A stretch of 12,770 nucleotides of DNA from NCBI GenBank assembly GCA_041687295.1, contig JAWLCG010000111.1, forward strand, positions 1 through 12,770, in the 5' to 3' direction. Below are positions 5,189 through 12,617 of this stretch, one piece after another. The notes beneath the pieces are model-generated. The model was not told the origin of the DNA, did not search any database, and saw nothing but the letters and a program-made list of their open reading frames with translations. Origin of the DNA: JAWLCG01 sp041687295. GTDB taxonomy: Bacteria > Planctomycetota > Phycisphaerae > SM23-33 > FEN-1343. A program made the position numbers and the translations under genes. Positions within the stretch are counted from its first letter, which is position 1, and the number at the start of each line of letters is the position of its first letter.

Positions 5189-6145
5189 CTACCGTCGTCT
5201 CCGCAGCAGCAGGCCGCCCAGGGCCAGCAGCGCCAGGCTGGCCGGCTCGGGCACCAGCAGGACGTCGGCGACGCTCGTGCCCACGCGGATCTCGTCGTAG
5301 TTCGCCCCGGTCAGGCTCGTACTGTAGGGCGTGCCGATCACGCTCAGCATCTCCAGTTGGCTGTCCCAGTTGGCCGACACGCCGTCGCGCCAGGCGTGGG
5401 CCTGCCAACTCGCCGGCTCGCCGGTCGGCAGGGCCTGGCCGTCCTCGTAGACGTTGAGGTAGGCATCCACCGTGCCGTCGTCGCCCTGGAAGACCAGCTT
5501 GGCCAGCAGGAAGTAGGTCGTGCCACGGCTGCCGCCGTTGGCGGGCGTGTTGTTGTCGTACGTCCAGTCGACGAACCCCTGGTGGTTCGGCGCGGGGTAG
5601 ACCGAATTGGTCGAGCCGACATTGATGCCGAACTGCCCGCTGCTGAGGCTCCGGCTGCGCAGGCCGATCGTCACGCCGTAGGTGGGCAGCGACCCGTCGG
5701 CGTGCAGGCCGATGCCCTGCCAGGCCGCGCGAACCTGCGAGCCGCTGTGGCGATAGAGGTAGCCCACGTACACCGTGCTCTCGCTGCCGGCGCCCGGACG
5801 CGTCGCAATGGGTCCAGCCAGCGGGCGCGTTGCGTTGGCGATCTTACCGTAGGCCGGGTGCCCGCTGGGGTAGCCCAGCGTCGCCGACCAGGCCGCCAGG
5901 CCCTCGGTCTGATAGCCGGTGAACTCCAGGCCGGGCGCCAGCTCGACGTTGGAGGGGTAGGTATCGACCGGGTCGCCGCCGGTCCAGCTGCACTGCCAGG
6001 GCCCGGCGAAACCGCTGCCGCCCGCCTGGCCGTGAATGCTGCCGCCAGCGTAGGCGAAGGGCTCGGCCACCATCGGGGCCGCCCCGGCCCCCATCGCCAG
6101 CCCCGCCACGCACAACAGACCGATCAGGATATGCTGCTTCCGCAT
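5189..6145 (-). CDS. PEP-CTERM sorting-domain secreted protein
   Basis: The product is 318 aa. Residues 1-22 form a signal peptide: basic MRKQH, a hydrophobic core, then a small-residue cleavage region near AGAAP. The mature part starts EPFAYAGGSIHGQAGGSGF, a pattern common at the start of PEP-CTERM proteins with a LamG-like beta-sandwich, and is rich in Gly, Ser, Thr and aromatic residues. The C-terminus is a textbook PEP-CTERM signal (298-318): VPEPASLALLALGGLLL followed by RRRR. It is recognised by an exosortase, which processes the protein at the envelope. The ligand or role is unknown; surface or extracellular-matrix function is likely for the class. AAGGAG lies 6-11 nt before the ATG. 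No exosortase or EPS gene is in the window. Possible promoter boxes lie at 6242-6269. Confidence 0.88.
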   Translation of the reverse strand: MRKQHILIGLLCVAGLAMGAGAAPMVAEPFAYAGGSIHGQAGGSGFAGPWQCSWTGGDPVDTYPSNVELAPGLEFTGYQTEGLAAWSATLGYPSGHPAYGKIANATRPLAGPIATRPGAGSESTVYVGYLYRHSGSQVRAAWQGIGLHADGSLPTYGVTIGLRSRSLSSGQFGINVGSTNSVYPAPNHQGFVDWTYDNNTPANGGSRGTTYFLLAKLVFQGDDGTVDAYLNVYEDGQALPTGEPASWQAHAWRDGVSANWDSQLEMLSVIGTPYSTSLTGANYDEIRVGTSVADVLLVPEPASLALLALGGLLLRRRR

Positions 6146-6241
6146 CGCCTCTCCTTCCAGAGCTTGTTCGGGATAGGCCTACGGCTGCCTGTAGGGATAC
6201 CGCCTGACGAAATGCCCGGCCGCCCCCAGCGGCCTGCCTCC

Positions 6242-6269
6242 AGCATACCCCGGATCCCCCAGGCGCCAA
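6242..6269 (-). promoter_or_regulatory. Possible promoter of the PEP-CTERM gene
   Basis: On the minus strand TTGGCG (6264-6269, four of six) and TATGCT (6242-6247) are 16 nt apart. The -10 box is identical to that proposed for gltX. The rest of the gap 6146-6457 contains no gene. A small near-palindrome TTTCAGTTTATGAAA-like stretch lies around 6277-6292 on the minus strand. Confidence 0.4.
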
Positions 6270-6442
6270 GGGAGATTTCATAAACTGAAAACAGCCTGGC
6301 CGCCTGGACCGTTTGCCCATCGGGCGTGTGGGTGCGTTGTGCCTCGCGGGGAACGGCCCGGCCGAGATGCCCACCGAAAGCATTCCATGGGTTCAGGCCG
6401 AGCCCAGCGGGCGGACCCGCAGGCGCAATCGGCAGACGGTGC

Positions 6443-6459
6443 AGGGCGAGCACCGCCCT
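6443..6459 (-). terminator. Short hairpin at the hydrolase-like gene stop
   Basis: AGGGCG (6443-6448) pairs with CGCCCT (6454-6459) around a 5-nt loop. The minus-strand stop codon TAG (6458-6460) overlaps the stem. No U-tract follows. It may be a weak terminator or another short dispersed palindrome sitting on a gene end, as at ilvB. Confidence 0.45.
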
Positions 6460-7423
6460 ACGCCAGCACGCTTGGGCCCACAACGCGAAAGGCGCCGTCC
6501 GGGTCCCACGCAATCTCCGTGAAGCCCAGCTTCCAGTAGTCCCGCTGGCCGAAGACGCCCGAGCGGTACCATCGGCCCTGGTGCTGGAGGATCTCGCCGG
6601 CGTAGCCGATGTCGGTGGCCTGGCCGCCGTCGAGCAGGTCGTACACGCGGGCGTCCTCGGGCGCAAAACGCAGCGGGTCGTCCGACACGATGTACTGCCA
6701 GTTGCCCAGCATGATCCATCGGCCATGGAGGCCGTGACGCATGACGGTAAGACTTTCCGCCCCGTTGAGCATCCGGGCCAGGCCGCCGGTGGTTCGGCCC
6801 AGGCGGGCGTCGTCGCTGCTGAGGCGGGGGAACTCGGCACAGGCGCCCAGCGGCGTCCAGTGCTCCAGATCGCGCGACTCGGACACGTGCGCCTGCTGCG
6901 TGCCCAGCGTGCTGTAGAGCAGCCAACGGCCATTCGCTTCGTCACGGACGACGTGCGAATCCCGCCCCGGCACGCCGGAGCCTTTGTGGGGGTCGGAGAT
7001 CTTCACCCAGTCGGTCAGGTCCGTCGAGCGGGCGATGCCCTGCGTCTCGCGATGGCCCTGGTGGACCCACGGGTGGTCATGCCCCAGCCGGCGGTACTCC
7101 ATGGGCCGATGCGGGTGGACGATGCCCGTGTAGTACAGGTAGAACGCGTCGGGGCCCTTGAAGACGAATGGCGCCCACACCTCGTGCTGGTCGAAGAACC
7201 CCGCCCAGCCCGACGCGTGCAGCACGTGGCCGCGGAACTCCCACTCGACGAGGTCCCGGCTGATGCTCCAGGCGAAGGTCTCCTCGTTGCCGTTATAGCC
7301 GTGGTAGTAGCCGGCCGAGCCGCTGATGTTGAACAGGTGCCACCACCCGTCGTGGAACAGCAGGCTGTGGTCCTTCATGTACTCGCCCGGCGGGGCGTAG
7401 CTGCAACGCATGGGAGCGGACAT
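6458..7423 (-). CDS. Glycoside hydrolase-like five-bladed beta-propeller protein
   Basis: The product is 321 aa from the chosen start. Blade-like repeats of the GH43/GH32 clan type are visible: KDHSLLFHDGWWHLFNIS (17-34), an SRDLVEWEFRGHVL blade (55-68), HEVWAPFVFKG-DAFYLYYTG (80-100), RSTDLTDWVKIS (132-143), GRDSHVVRDEANGRWLLYST (153-172) and SRDLEHWTPLG (183-193). Plausible active-site acids are Asp18, Glu81 and Asp155, by analogy with the Asp/Asp/Glu layout of these families; I cannot assign a numbered family or substrate. There is no signal peptide, so it is probably cytoplasmic or misses its export signal. The ATG at 7423 has AGAGG 8 nt upstream; the in-frame ATG at 7441 has none and abuts a repeat. 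The FAD oxidoreductase lies upstream on the same strand, suggesting a shared carbohydrate pathway. Confidence 0.75.
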   Translation of the reverse strand: MSAPMRCSYAPPGEYMKDHSLLFHDGWWHLFNISGSAGYYHGYNGNEETFAWSISRDLVEWEFRGHVLHASGWAGFFDQHEVWAPFVFKGPDAFYLYYTGIVHPHRPMEYRRLGHDHPWVHQGHRETQGIARSTDLTDWVKISDPHKGSGVPGRDSHVVRDEANGRWLLYSTLGTQQAHVSESRDLEHWTPLGACAEFPRLSSDDARLGRTTGGLARMLNGAESLTVMRHGLHGRWIMLGNWQYIVSDDPLRFAPEDARVYDLLDGGQATDIGYAGEILQHQGRWYRSGVFGQRDYWKLGFTEIAWDPDGAFRVVGPSVLA

Positions 7424-7447
7424 AATGGGATCCTCTACCATAGTGAG

Positions 7448-7535
7448 GAAGGTGGGGCTTCACCCCGCTGCGCCCCAGCCTACGGGATTACCTCTTACCC
7501 TTCACAACCCTCTGTGTGTCTTCTCTCTGTGTCCT
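7448..7535. repeat. 88-bp direct repeat, copy 1
   Basis: This copy begins GAAGGTGGGGCTTC, continues through GCGCCCCAGCCTACGGG, and ends in a pyrimidine-rich tail (CTTCTCTCTGTG near 7520-7531). It is the same length as the copy at 9033-9120 and identical at 74 of 88 positions by my manual alignment. Its first 38 bp also match the units at 5016 and 5102. It lies between the oxidoreductase and the hydrolase-like gene. Confidence 0.8.
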
Positions 7536-7562
7536 GCTCCGAAGAGTGCGCCTGGCGCCCTG

Positions 7563-7634
7563 GTAGGTCGGGGATACCTCCCCGACATCGGACACGCCAG
7601 GCGATACCGTGTCGGGGAAGTATCCCCGACCTAC
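7563..7634. repeat. Nested-palindrome element
   Basis: Arms 7563-7587 and 7610-7634 are reverse complements at 24 of 25 positions around a 22-nt loop. Each arm is itself a hairpin: TCGGGGA-TACC-TCCCCGA on the left and the equivalent on the right. The loop contains CGG/CCG, which extends pairing. The folding plan is the same as in the element at 3036-3157 although the sequences are unrelated. It ends 23 nt before the oxidoreductase stop and might stabilise or end that transcript. Confidence 0.75.
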
Positions 7635-7657
7635 TCGACTGCAGCGGGTGGGGGCGA

Positions 7658-8938
7658 TCATGCGGGGGCTCCGTCCTCGAGCCTCCCCACACGATGCGGA
7701 TCCAGCAGGACGCCCTGGGCTCGCAACCGCTCCTGCAGCAGGGCCGGCTGGAGGGCGTCGATGTCGCCGCCGGCCCTTTCAGCGGCGAGGGCGGCTGCGA
7801 CGCCGGCGGCCTGTCCCGTCACCACGCAGGGCGGAATGGCACGCAGGGCGTCCCAGGCCGACTCATCGACGGAGATGCATCGCCCCGCCGCCAGCAGGTT
7901 GCGGTGGCCCACCGCGCGGAGACAGCGGAAGGGAATCGCGTAGACCGGCCCGGCCCGGCGCCAGTCGCCGGTCAGCCCGATCGCGTCGTCGTGCCACTGG
8001 TGGACGTGACGTTCGCCCAGCGTGAATCGCCCCGTCAGCCGGCGGGTCATGCGGAAGCAGGCCATCGTGGGCGGCATGAGCAGTTGCACGTCGGCGTCGG
8101 GGTTCTGCGCCCGCAGGGCCTGGAGCCTGGCGCGAATGCCCTGGCGCGTCTGCAGGATGTGGTCGGTCACCTGGCGGGCATCGTCGCCGCGGAAGAAGGG
8201 TCCCTGGGCACCCTCCCGGCCCGCCTGGGGGCTGTAGCGGTGGCTATGCTGGTGCAGCGTCAGCTCGTCGCCGGCGAGCGTGTAGAACCAGCCCGTCAGG
8301 ACGTTGGTGTCCAGGGATACCGTGTCCTCGCCGGCGGCGAAGCAGACATCGGCGTCGCCGGTCGCGTCGATCACCGTGCGCGCACCCAGGGCGGAGCGGC
8401 CATCCTTGTTCTCCACGATGACGTGGGTGAGCCGGCCCCGTTCGCTCCGCACCACGCAGAAGCGGGTGTCGTAGAGCACCTCCACCCCCGCCTCGCCCAC
8501 CAGGGCCTCCAGGGCCAGCATGTACCCGGCCGGGTTGAACTCCGCGCGGTAGCGGTGCAGTTTGCGCTGCTCGGGGTCGCCCCCCGCCTGCCAGCACGTC
8601 GGCGGACGGCGGAAACGGGCGGCGGGACGCTCGCCACCCAGGTCGGCCACGGAAAGCTGCAGCAGTTCCTCGCCCAGCCCCGCGATCACCTGCCGCCCCC
8701 GGCCATCGCACAGCGGCAGCCAGATCGTCACGTTGCCCAACGTCGCCAGACCGCCCAGGCTGCAGTACCGTTCGACGAGCCCGACCCGGGCTCCCTCCCG
8801 GGCCGCCGCCACTGCCGCAGCCACACCGGCCATGCCGCCGCCGACAACCAGGACATCATACAACCCCGTTACCGGTATCTCCCGGGCAGGCTCATGAATG
8901 CTGCGCGGATCATCCAGACTGCATCGTTCGTCTGCCAT
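7658..8938 (-). CDS. FAD-dependent oxidoreductase (FAD_oxidored type)
   Basis: The product is 426 aa. An N-terminal dinucleotide-binding fold is clear: YDVLVVGGGMAGVAAAVAAA (27-46) gives the GxGxxG motif at 33-38, and LVERY places the ribose-binding Glu at 56, followed by SLGGLATLGNVTIWLP. A second FAD motif, VIDATGDADVCFAAG, lies mid-protein, and a C-terminal GRCISVDESAWDALRAIPPCVVTGQAAG closes the FAD site. This pattern fits the FAD-dependent oxidoreductase family PF12831, common in planctomycete carbohydrate-use loci and mostly of unknown substrate. The ATG at 8938 has AGAGG 9 nt upstream; the in-frame GTG at 8980 has no site. The gene lies between two direct repeats (7448 and 9033). No promoter is recognisable in the 94 nt between the start and the repeat. 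Confidence 0.85.
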   Translation of the reverse strand: MADERCSLDDPRSIHEPAREIPVTGLYDVLVVGGGMAGVAAAVAAAREGARVGLVERYCSLGGLATLGNVTIWLPLCDGRGRQVIAGLGEELLQLSVADLGGERPAARFRRPPTCWQAGGDPEQRKLHRYRAEFNPAGYMLALEALVGEAGVEVLYDTRFCVVRSERGRLTHVIVENKDGRSALGARTVIDATGDADVCFAAGEDTVSLDTNVLTGWFYTLAGDELTLHQHSHRYSPQAGREGAQGPFFRGDDARQVTDHILQTRQGIRARLQALRAQNPDADVQLLMPPTMACFRMTRRLTGRFTLGERHVHQWHDDAIGLTGDWRRAGPVYAIPFRCLRAVGHRNLLAAGRCISVDESAWDALRAIPPCVVTGQAAGVAAALAAERAGGDIDALQPALLQERLRAQGVLLDPHRVGRLEDGAPA

Positions 8939-9032
8939 GCTCGACACCTCTCGACGACCACCGACGCCACCAGCCACCACCGCTTCGGCATGCCCTGTCC
9001 CCCTGTTCGGTTGAGGATCTGACCGGGCTCGC

Positions 9033-9120
9033 GAAGGTGGGGCTTCGCTGCGCTGCGCCCCAGCCTACGGGTCTATCTCTTACCTCTCAAGACCCTCTAT
9101 GCATCTTCTCTCTGTGCCCT
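9033..9120. repeat. 88-bp direct repeat, copy 2
   Basis: This copy has the same orientation and length as 7448-7535 and matches it at 74 of 88 positions. It lies between the oxidoreductase start and the gltX stop. Its pyrimidine-rich tail runs on as CTCTGTGCCTCTGTGG to about 9135, which is absent from copy 1. The minus-strand reading of the tail (CACAGAGGGCACAGAGAGAAG-like) resembles a common dispersed bacterial repeat. Confidence 0.8.
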
Positions 9121-9145
9121 CTGTGCCTCTGTGGCCCATCTTCTC

Positions 9146-10603
9146 TTACCCGTGGCGGCTCAGGCAGCGGTCGATGCGGGCGAGGGTTTTCTCCCGGCCC
9201 AGCAGGACCAGCGTGTCGAAGATGGCCGGGCTGATCGTCGTGCCTGACACGGCCACGCGGATGGGCTGGGCGACCTTGCCCATGCCGATCCCCTGCTGCT
9301 CACAGATGCCGTTGAGCAGCTTCTCCAGGGCCTCGGCCGACCACTCCGCCTCCCGCAGGACGGGCATGAGCGTCTGCAGCATGGCCCAGCCCTCGCCGTC
9401 GTTCTTGGCCAGGACCTTCTGGACGGCCTTCTCGTCGTAGGCAATGGCCTCGTCGGGCAGGAAGATGAAGCCGGCCTTGTCGATGACGTCCTGGAACGTG
9501 CGGAAGCCGACCGTCACCTCGAGCACGCGGCGGAGCGTCTCGTCGGACTGTCCGGCCATCGGCGCCTCGGGGTTCACGCTCAAAAAGTCTTTGAAGGCGG
9601 CCAGCAGGCGCTCGGGGCTCGCGGCGGCGATGGCGTCGGTGTTGAACGCCAGCAGCTTGTCGCGGTCGAACTTGGCGTTGGCCTTGCCGAGCCGCTCGAC
9701 GCTGAACTGCGCCTCCAGCTCAGCCAGCGTGAACCGCTCCTCCTTCGTCCCCGGCGACCAGCCCAGCAGGGCGATGAAGTTCACCATCGCCTCGGGCAGG
9801 TACCCCGCCCGGCGGAAGCTGAAGACATCGACCGACCCCTCGCGCTTGGAGAGTTTCTTGCCCTGCATGTCCAGGATGAGCGGCAGGTGGGCGTAGCGGG
9901 GCTCGGGGTAGCCGAAGGCCTCACGAAGGAGTTTGTGGCGCCATGTCTGTCCCAAAAATTCCTGGCCGCGGAGGATGAAGGTGACGCCCATGGCCTGGTC
10001 GTCGACCACGTTGGCCAGGTGGTAGGTCGGGTAGCCGTCGGCCTTCTGGATGATGAAGTCGTCCTGCTGCTCGGCCGGGATCGTCACGTCGCCGAAGACC
10101 TCGTCGTGGATCGTCACATCCTGGCCCGGGCACAGCAGGCGGACGACGACGGGGCGCCCCTCGGCCGCCGCCCGGTCGGCGTCGGCGCGGCTCGGCAGCG
10201 GATCGGGCCGGACGTAGCGGAAGGCCTGCTTGTTGGCCTCGGCGGCTGCGCGCAGGGCGTCGAGCTCCTCGGCCGACTCGAAGGCGTAGTAGGCCTTGCC
10301 CGCGTCGAGCAGGCGCTGCACGGCGTCGCGGTAGATCGTCAAACGCTCCGACTGCACGTAGGGCCCCGCCGGCCCGCCGACGCCGACGCCCTCGTCCCAG
10401 CCCAGCCCCAGCCAGCGGAGGTCCTCGACGATCTGCGCGACGGCCTCCTCCTGATGGCGGGCACGGTCGGTGTCCTCGATCCGCAGCAGGAACGTGCCCC
10501 CCGTGCGGCGAGCCAGCAGGTAAGAGAACAGCGCCGTCCGGGCCGAGCCCACGTGCAGGTGGCCCGTCGGCGACGGGGCGAAACGGGTCTTCACGGCGTC
10601 CAT
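9146..10603 (-). CDS. gltX: Glutamate--tRNA ligase
   Basis: GltX charges tRNA-Glu with glutamate using ATP (class I synthetase, cytoplasmic). The product is 485 aa, the normal bacterial length. The HIGH-type motif is in FAPSPTGHLHVGSARTALF (8-26), followed by RIEDTDRAR (41-49). The KMSKS-type motif is KLSKR (249-253) in GKKLSKREGSVDV, and the family pattern RGQEFLGQTWRHKLLREAFG (211-230) precedes it. The C-terminal helical anticodon-binding part covers about 300-485. Whether it also charges tRNA-Gln (non-discriminating) cannot be read from sequence alone; gatCAB and glnS are not in the window. The ATG at 10603 leads directly into the catalytic fold; the AAGG upstream is rather far (about 13 nt), so the ribosome site is weak. 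A promoter is visible at 10646-10673. Confidence 0.97.
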   Translation of the reverse strand: MDAVKTRFAPSPTGHLHVGSARTALFSYLLARRTGGTFLLRIEDTDRARHQEEAVAQIVEDLRWLGLGWDEGVGVGGPAGPYVQSERLTIYRDAVQRLLDAGKAYYAFESAEELDALRAAAEANKQAFRYVRPDPLPSRADADRAAAEGRPVVVRLLCPGQDVTIHDEVFGDVTIPAEQQDDFIIQKADGYPTYHLANVVDDQAMGVTFILRGQEFLGQTWRHKLLREAFGYPEPRYAHLPLILDMQGKKLSKREGSVDVFSFRRAGYLPEAMVNFIALLGWSPGTKEERFTLAELEAQFSVERLGKANAKFDRDKLLAFNTDAIAAASPERLLAAFKDFLSVNPEAPMAGQSDETLRRVLEVTVGFRTFQDVIDKAGFIFLPDEAIAYDEKAVQKVLAKNDGEGWAMLQTLMPVLREAEWSAEALEKLLNGICEQQGIGMGKVAQPIRVAVSGTTISPAIFDTLVLLGREKTLARIDRCLSRHG

Positions 10604-10645
10604 GGCTTTGGGTATCCTTGCGCAAGTGTCCAGGTCGAACCCGTT

Positions 10646-10673
10646 AGCATAGTACGCCCGCCGGCCAAGTCAA
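10646..10673 (-). promoter_or_regulatory. gltX promoter
   Basis: On the minus strand TTGACT (10668-10673, five of six) and TATGCT (10646-10651, four of six) are 16 nt apart. The predicted start near 10639 gives a leader of about 36 nt. The gap to the divergent zinc-ribbon array is only 93 nt, so the array's promoter must overlap this one or be weak; I do not see good plus-strand boxes. Confidence 0.6.
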
Positions 10674-10696
10674 CGGCGAGGCCACCAGGGACCGCC

Positions 10697-11347
10697 ATGA
10701 ACCGCCGCCTCGACGCATGGCTCGAACGCCTCTACCCCGTCCGCCGCTACCTGCGCGAGGACCGGCTGCCGTCGGTGTGGTGGGGCCGTGGGCTGTGCGT
10801 TGGGCTGTTTGTGCTGCCCCTGCCGGTCCTGCTTTGGGACGACCTTCTCGGACTCCCGCTGGCCCTGGCCTTCCTGTTGGGGATGTGGCTGTTCGTCACC
10901 GGAGCCTATGCCGGCATCGTGGGCCCAGTCTGCGAAACGCGCAAACGGGATCTGGGCCGAAAGCTGACTCGTCCTGAAAAGAAGGCCTTGGAGCGGCTGG
11001 TCAGTCGATCACTTCCGCTGGTGTTATGCCTGTGGGCAGGCATGGCCGTACTCATGCTGGGCGTGGGCGCCGTCGCGGATGCACTGGCGGCGCCCGCCGA
11101 CCGCGGCCAGGTATTCAGCGACCACGTCAGCTTTCTCCTGAGCGTTGGCCCTTTCGTACCGGGTGTCATCCTGGGCCGGCTCCTCGGGCGACGCCTGGCC
11201 CGCATCATGCGCACGGATGCTCACCCGCCCCTCTGCCCTCACTGCGGCTACCCGCTCCAAGGCCTGCCCGAGCCGCGCTGCCCCGAGTGCGGCCAAGGCT
11301 TCGACCCCGCCCTGCTGCAGCCGGCGGCGATGGAGGGCCAGCCGTGA
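10697..11347 (+). CDS. Membrane protein with C-terminal zinc ribbon, array member 1
   Basis: I do not recognise a named function. The 216-aa product starts with a basic amphipathic stretch, MNRRLDAWLERLYPVRRYLR, then has about four hydrophobic segments (near 31-47, 52-76, 105-128 and 145-165), a basic loop (RKRDLGRKLTRPEKKALERL, 82-101) and a C-terminal zinc ribbon: CPHC (180-183) and CPEC (195-198) joined by GYPLQGLPEPR. The four cysteines in C-x2-C-x11-C-x2-C should bind one Zn2+. This ribbon is common at the ends or starts of planctomycete proteins. The ATG at 10697 follows AGGGA at suitable spacing and matches the N-terminus of member 2; upstream in-frame sequence is the antisense of gltX. 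Its stop overlaps the GTG of member 2. The ribbon side is probably cytoplasmic (inferred). Confidence 0.82.
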   Translation: MNRRLDAWLERLYPVRRYLREDRLPSVWWGRGLCVGLFVLPLPVLLWDDLLGLPLALAFLLGMWLFVTGAYAGIVGPVCETRKRDLGRKLTRPEKKALERLVSRSLPLVLCLWAGMAVLMLGVGAVADALAAPADRGQVFSDHVSFLLSVGPFVPGVILGRLLGRRLARIMRTDAHPPLCPHCGYPLQGLPEPRCPECGQGFDPALLQPAAMEGQP

Positions 11348-11958
11348 ACCGTCGGGAGCGAATCCTGGAGTGGGCCTTCCCCGTCCGCCGCTACCTGCGC
11401 GAGGGTCGGCTGCCGTCGGTGTGGTGGTTCTGGGTGCCTGTGTTGCTACTCGTGGCGGTGGTGGTGCGGCTGGCGGTGGCCCCGCCGAGCAAGGCCGCCC
11501 GGTACGAAGGCATCCCCCCGATCGTCCAGACTCTCATCATGCTGACGATGGGCGTCGTGGTGTGCTCGGCCAGTGCACGCAAGGCTCGGCGGGACGACCT
11601 GGGCCATCGCCCTGCCCCGGCCGAGCGGCGGATGATCCGTCGCCTGGGCATGCGGGCGATGACGGCCATGCTGCTGTTCCTGGTCACTTCGATGCCGCTG
11701 CTGCTGGTGCTCTGGGCCCTGCTGGATCGGGTCTGGGGTGCGGAGTTCGGCCAGCTGCTGGCCGGGGCGGCCGGCGGCGTGGGGATGCTGGGCGTCGTGC
11801 TGGGCCACCGCATCAACCAGGCCATGCGAGCCGAACTGCAACCCCCCCGGTGTCTGAAGTGCGGCTACCCCCTCCACGGCCTGCCGGAGCCACGCTGCCC
11901 CGAGTGCGGCACGGCCTTCGACTCAGTGAGGATGGGTCATGAGGAGCCGACCCTATGA
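11344..11958 (+). CDS. Membrane protein with C-terminal zinc ribbon, array member 2
   Basis: This 204-aa paralogue of the preceding gene starts at a GTG whose last two bases begin the TGA of member 1 (GTGA overlap). GGAGG (11332-11336) lies 7 nt upstream, which fixes the start. The N-terminus repeats the PVRRYLREGRLPSVWW motif (13-28) almost exactly as in member 1. Hydrophobic segments lie near 29-47, 58-76, 105-127 and 136-154, with a basic loop (79-101) between. The ribbon is CLKC (170-173) and CPEC (185-188) around GYPLHGLPEPR. The middle of the protein shares layout but little sequence with member 1. Function unknown; coupling implies that the members are made in fixed proportion. Confidence 0.8.
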   Translation: MNRRERILEWAFPVRRYLREGRLPSVWWFWVPVLLLVAVVVRLAVAPPSKAARYEGIPPIVQTLIMLTMGVVVCSASARKARRDDLGHRPAPAERRMIRRLGMRAMTAMLLFLVTSMPLLLVLWALLDRVWGAEFGQLLAGAAGGVGMLGVVLGHRINQAMRAELQPPRCLKCGYPLHGLPEPRCPECGTAFDSVRMGHEEPTL

Positions 11959-12617
11959 AGCCGTCCTGGCTCAGTGGGGCTGTACGGGTGCCCTGGCCGT
12001 GGTACTACTCGGCCGAGCGGCTGATCAGCCATGGAGGCCAGGCGCCGCTGGCCGACTGGCTGCTGCGGGCGACCGCGTTCGGGCTGCCCCTGGCGGCGCC
12101 GCTGCTGTGGGCCGCGTTCGCGGGAGGTCCGGGGGCCCTGATCGACCTGCTGTTTTCGTACGCGCCAGTGGTGGTTCTCACGCACGGCCTGCCGCTGGTG
12201 GGCTGTCTGTGTGTGAGCGGCAACTTGGCCAACGACAGTCCCGTCCTGGACCGGCAGGCGCGGGCCCTCCGCCGGCGCCTCGCCCGGCGGCTGTGCCTGC
12301 TCAACGCAGCCCCCACCGGTCTGACGCCCCTGCTGGGGGCCCTGCTGACCGGCGTAGGCTTCCACGTCTTCTCCGATCGATTCCTGCCCATCCTTGTCGC
12401 GGTGAGCGGCGTGCTCTGGCTCGGCACGCCGGTGCTGCTATTCCCGCTAATGGTATCGCGGGTGAAACAGGACGTCCCCACCGGCCTGTCCGCCCGGTGC
12501 CCCCGCTGCGCCTACCCTCTCCACGGCCTGCCCGAGCCGCGCTGCCCCGAGTGCGGCACGCCCTTCGACCCCGCCCTGCTGGAGCCCACTTCCCCCCAGC
12601 CGGAGGCGCAGTCGTGA
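11955..12617 (+). CDS. Membrane protein with C-terminal zinc ribbon, array member 3
   Basis: The 220-aa product starts at an ATG overlapping the TGA of member 2 (ATGA), with AGGAG (11942-11946) 8 nt upstream. Its N-terminus (WLSGAVRVPWPWYYSAERL) lacks the RRYLRE motif of members 1 and 2, so it is more distant there. Hydrophobic segments lie near 42-56, 68-88, 120-137 and 144-167, with an arginine-rich loop (QARALRRRLARRL, 101-113). The ribbon is CPRC (182-185) and CPEC (197-200) around AYPLHGLPEPR, followed by FDPALLEP as in member 1. A 33-nt run within the ribbon coding sequence (12525-12557) is identical to member 1 (11261-11293). Function unknown. Confidence 0.8.
   Translation: MKPSWLSGAVRVPWPWYYSAERLISHGGQAPLADWLLRATAFGLPLAAPLLWAAFAGGPGALIDLLFSYAPVVVLTHGLPLVGCLCVSGNLANDSPVLDRQARALRRRLARRLCLLNAAPTGLTPLLGALLTGVGFHVFSDRFLPILVAVSGVLWLGTPVLLFPLMVSRVKQDVPTGLSARCPRCAYPLHGLPEPRCPECGTPFDPALLEPTSPQPEAQS

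Noticed and set aside
6326..9022. Open frame of 898 codons on the plus strand
   Set aside because: It spans two real minus-strand genes and their intergenic repeats. It reads as low-complexity Val/Ala/Gly/Arg sequence with no ribosome site.
9887..10696. Upstream extension of the first zinc-ribbon gene
   Set aside because: This part is the antisense of gltX. The ATG at 10697 has a ribosome site and matches the N-terminus of the next paralogue.
10604..10696. Plus-strand promoter for the zinc-ribbon array
   Set aside because: Candidates such as TAGCAT (10645-10650) have no -35 partner at workable spacing; the visible boxes in this gap read better on the minus strand for gltX.
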